From NCBI GenBank assembly GCA_025965125.1, contig JAOPXM010000200.1, positions 1-45,058 on the forward strand: a stretch of 45,058 nucleotides of DNA. Direction: 5' to 3'. Shown here piece after piece: positions 42,432 through 45,058 of the stretch (position 1 is its first letter; every line of letters begins with the position of its first letter). The notes under the pieces are model-generated. The model saw nothing but the letters and a program-made list of their open reading frames with translations. It did no database searches and was not told the DNA's origin. The stretch is from Nocardioides sp. Lineage in GTDB: Bacteria; Actinomycetota; Actinomycetes; Propionibacteriales; Nocardioidaceae. Both the position numbers and the translations under genes were made by a program.

Positions 42432-45035
42432 ATGACCCTGCTTGAGCGAGACCTCCAGCTCGCCGCGCTCGGCGAGTACGTCGCGGACGCCCGACGCGGC
42501 GAAGGCAGGCTCGTCCTCGTGTCCGGCGAGGCCGGCATCGGCAAGTCTGCCCTGCTCGAGGAGCTCGAGCGTCGAATCGTCGACGCGCGGTGGTCATGGG
42601 GGGCGTGCGACGGGCTGTTCACGCCGAGACCCCTCGGCCCGTTGCTCGACATCGCTCGCGAGCTCGGCGGCCCGCTGCACCACGCCGTACAGACGGACTG
42701 CCCGCGCGAGGACATCTTCCAGGCGCTGCTGGCCGAGATCGAAGGCGGTGCCCGGCCGTCGATCCTGGTGTTCGAGGACGTCCACTGGGCCGACGAGGCG
42801 ACCCTCGACCTGCTCCGGTTCGTCGCTCGCCGGATCCGGCGGGCGCCGGTCCTGCTCCTCGTCACCTACCGCGACGACGAGATCCCGTCGGGCCACCCGC
42901 TGCGCTCGTGCCTGTCGCAGATCACGTCCGAGCGCAGCACCCGGCGGCTGGACCTGCCCCGCCTCACGCCCGCCGCGGTCGGGATCCTGGCCGCAGGTTC
43001 GGGGCTGGAACCCGACGCGCTGCACCACCTGACGGGAGGCAACCCGTACTTCCTGACCGAGGTGCTGCGCGGTTCGGGTGGCACCGGACTGCCGGCGTCC
43101 GCGCGCGACGCGGTGCTCGGCCGCATCGACGGGCTCAGCCGGGTCGCACGAAAGACCCTGGAGGCCGCGGCCCTGCTCGGCACCCGCGTCGATCCGACGC
43201 TGCTCGATCAGCTCGTCGCCCCCTCGGAGGAGGCCGTGGACGAGCTGATGGATGCCGGGCTCCTGGTCCCGGAGGGCAACGGCCTCCGGTTCCGTCACGA
43301 GATCTCGCGACTCGCGGTCGAGGAGACCATTGCCCCGCACCGGAGTGCGCCGCTGCACGGGCGGATCCTGAGTCTGCTCCGTCAGGACGAGAACGCCGAC
43401 GATGCGCGCCTGGCCCACCACTCTGAGGGGGCGGCCGACGCCGCGGCGGTCCTCACGCACGCGACACTTGCGGCTCGCCGGTCCTCGGCGTTGGGCGCGC
43501 ATCGCGAGGCGGCGGTCCAGTACGAACGCGCCCTGCGCTGGGCGGGTGCCCGAGACGCCCGCACCGTGGCCCTGCTCGATGACGCCCTGTCCGACGAGTA
43601 CGGCCTGCTGGATCGGTGGGACGAGGCCGCAGAAGCCCGCGAGAGTGCGCTCGACCTGTGGCGTGAAGCCGGTGACCCGATCCGCGAGGCCGACAGCCTC
43701 CGCCTGCTCTCACGCTGTTTCTGGCGCCTCTGCCGGGGTTCCGAGGCCGAGGCCGCGGCCCAGGCAGGACTCGAGCTCGTCGAGCCTCACGGCCCCTCCG
43801 AGGAGCTCGCCCGCGCGTTGGCGGCCGCCGCCGGCCGGCGGATGGTCAACGGCGACCTGGCCGAGGCCCTTGAGCTCGCCGACCGCGCCGCGGCACTCGC
43901 CGACGACCTCGGCCTTCTCGACGTCGTCAGTGACGCGCTCAACACCCGCGCCTGCACCCTCTACTCCTCCGGCCGCGAATGGATCGACCCACTTCGCGAG
44001 GCGCTTGCCACCGCCCTGGCAGGCAATGTCCAGGAAGCGGTGGGTCGCGCCTACGCAAACCTGTACGCCCTCGCCAACGCGTCACTGGACTTCGCCGAGG
44101 GTGACAGCGCGTACGTCGAGGGCATGGCCTACTGCGAGAGCCACGACCTCGGCACCTACATCAACTGCCTCTCGGCCGAGCGCGTGACCGCCCTGGAGTT
44201 CACCGGCCGATGGGATGAGGCGCTGGAGCTGTCCCTCGACCGGATGGCGATCCCGAACCTGTCCCCCGTCAACCGCCTCACCACGTTCTTCACCCTCGGG
44301 CGCATCGGCGCGCGTCGCGGCGACCCCGACGTCTGGGACCACCTGGACGCCGGCCTGCGGGGGGCGAAGTCCCTCGAGGAGCCGCAGTACACGATCCCGG
44401 CACGGCTGGCCCGGGTGGAGGCGCACTGGCTCGCCGGCGACGTCGACGCGGCCGTCGACGAGGCCCTCCAGGCGGCCGCAATGGGTGATCGCGTGGACCC
44501 GTTCATGCAGGGACAGCTCGCGGTCTGGCTGGTTCGGCTCGGCCAGGAGCCCTGGGCACGTGACGTGAGCGAGCCGTTCGCGACGCAGCTCCGCGGAGAC
44601 GTCGGTGCGTCGGTGCTCGCCTGGGAGACCATCGGCTGCCCGTACGACGCCGCCCTGGCCCTCGTCGACGCTCCGGACGAGAGCTCCTGGCTCGAGGCCC
44701 TGCCACGGCTCGACGCACTCGGCGCGACCGCAACCGCCGACCTGCTCCGCAGGCGCCTGCGAGAGGTTGGTGCCCGCGTGCCCGCGGGTGTCCGGGCGAC
44801 GACCCGGTCGCATCCCTGCGGTCTGACCCGTCGCGAGCAGGAGGTCCTGGAGCTGGTCGCCGACGGTCTCACCAACCTCGAGGTGGCGGACCGTCTCTTC
44901 ATCTCGGCCAAGACGGTGGACCACCACGTGTCGGCCGTGCTCGGCAAGCTGGGGGTGACCAACCGCCGCGAGGCCGGGCTCGAGGCCGCGCGCCTCGGGT
45001 TGGTCGAACATGGGGAACGGGTGCCCACAACCTAG
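42432..45035 (+). CDS. LAL-type LuxR family transcriptional regulator with AAA ATPase domain
   Basis: An 867-residue regulator. The P-loop is GEAGIGKS at 32-39 and the Walker B ILVFEDVHWAD near 111-121 (STAND/AAA type). A long helical TPR-like middle region covers about 330-780. The C-terminal LuxR HTH (about 797-855) reads LTRREQEVLELVADGLTNLEVADRLFISAKTVDHHVSAVLGKLGV. Such LAL proteins activate target promoters in response to an unknown ligand or partner. No adjacent target is visible, but a LacI-type palindrome follows the stop. ATG 42432 is preceded by GACAAT. Confidence 0.93.
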   Translation: MTLLERDLQLAALGEYVADARRGEGRLVLVSGEAGIGKSALLEELERRIVDARWSWGACDGLFTPRPLGPLLDIARELGGPLHHAVQTDCPREDIFQALLAEIEGGARPSILVFEDVHWADEATLDLLRFVARRIRRAPVLLLVTYRDDEIPSGHPLRSCLSQITSERSTRRLDLPRLTPAAVGILAAGSGLEPDALHHLTGGNPYFLTEVLRGSGGTGLPASARDAVLGRIDGLSRVARKTLEAAALLGTRVDPTLLDQLVAPSEEAVDELMDAGLLVPEGNGLRFRHEISRLAVEETIAPHRSAPLHGRILSLLRQDENADDARLAHHSEGAADAAAVLTHATLAARRSSALGAHREAAVQYERALRWAGARDARTVALLDDALSDEYGLLDRWDEAAEARESALDLWREAGDPIREADSLRLLSRCFWRLCRGSEAEAAAQAGLELVEPHGPSEELARALAAAAGRRMVNGDLAEALELADRAAALADDLGLLDVVSDALNTRACTLYSSGREWIDPLREALATALAGNVQEAVGRAYANLYALANASLDFAEGDSAYVEGMAYCESHDLGTYINCLSAERVTALEFTGRWDEALELSLDRMAIPNLSPVNRLTTFFTLGRIGARRGDPDVWDHLDAGLRGAKSLEEPQYTIPARLARVEAHWLAGDVDAAVDEALQAAAMGDRVDPFMQGQLAVWLVRLGQEPWARDVSEPFATQLRGDVGASVLAWETIGCPYDAALALVDAPDESSWLEALPRLDALGATATADLLRRRLREVGARVPAGVRATTRSHPCGLTRREQEVLELVADGLTNLEVADRLFISAKTVDHHVSAVLGKLGVTNRREAGLEAARLGLVEHGERVPTT

Positions 45036-45047
45036 GGAAGCGCTCCC
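45036..45047. promoter_or_regulatory. LacI-family-like operator palindrome at the right edge
   Basis: GGAAGCGCTCCC differs at one position from GGGAGCGCTCCC, the core of the CebR/CelR operator TGGGAGCGCTCCCA known from sugar-utilisation genes in Actinobacteria. It begins directly after the LuxR stop codon and probably belongs to a gene beyond the window. Confidence 0.4.
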
Positions 45048-45058
45048 GATCCGCCGAC

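Overview
The window is chromosomal DNA of a high-GC actinobacterium. The best guess from gene content is Nocardioidaceae (Nocardioides-like). The evidence is very GC-rich third codon positions, frequent GTG starts, many genes with leaderless-type starts, SepH, an actinobacterial-type Fe-S ferrochelatase, DUF3093/DUF3159/DUF3710/DUF4193/DUF4235/DUF5998 proteins, a DUF222-HNH (13E12-type) gene and an LprG-P55 pair. It is a densely packed core region with 42 protein genes and no intergenic gap above about 220 bp. I see no rRNA, tRNA, CRISPR array, prophage or insertion sequence.

Layout. 1-7.8 kb: assorted enzymes. These are a cut-off strictosidine-synthase-like protein coupled to a Nudix hydrolase, a secreted GH18 protein, a DUF222-HNH protein, YjbQ, a GNAT acetyltransferase, a DUF3105 protein, an MTH1187 protein, a lipoprotein and a PAP2 phosphatase. 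7.8-10.6 kb: aconitase. 10.8-21 kb: a conserved block whose gene order and orientation closely match what I recall of Mycobacterium tuberculosis Rv2689c-Rv2701c: RumA-type RNA methyltransferase, KimA-like K+ permease, two TrkA proteins (CeoB/CeoC), DUF3159, OB-fold protein, DUF3710, dUTPase, DUF3093, DUF4235, DUF4193 and SuhB-type phosphatase, followed by ferrochelatase. 21-25.2 kb: an MFS protein, a sugar-lactone oxidase and an ECF (SigE-family) sigma factor with a membrane-anchored partner. 25.4-29.3 kb: SepH, a two-domain acyl reductase and a mercaptopyruvate sulfurtransferase. 29.4-33.9 kb: a large unrecognised secreted protein, thymidine kinase, a phosphodiesterase and DUF5998. 34-41.7 kb: a GNAT/acyl-CoA-synthetase fusion diverging from parC, with lprG and its MFS partner just behind parC. 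41.8-45 kb: beta-carbonic anhydrase and a LAL-type LuxR regulator.

How the genes work together. The KimA-like permease and the two RCK/TrkA proteins form a plausible K+ uptake and gating module around one 51-bp control region. LprG and the P55-like MFS protein form the known lipid-export pair. The sigma factor and its overlapping membrane partner form a signalling unit. A striking window-wide feature is the actinobacterial -10 motif TANNNT (or a looser NANNNT) placed 6-9 bases before a start codon. It occurs at about two dozen genes, marks leaderless transcripts and decides several start codons, notably that of the Nudix gene.

I found no convincing wholly new system. The best leads are the KimA/CeoBC arrangement, the tight back-to-back leaderless promoters, a palindromic repeat inserted in frame in the MFS gene, and several unassigned operator-like palindromes.
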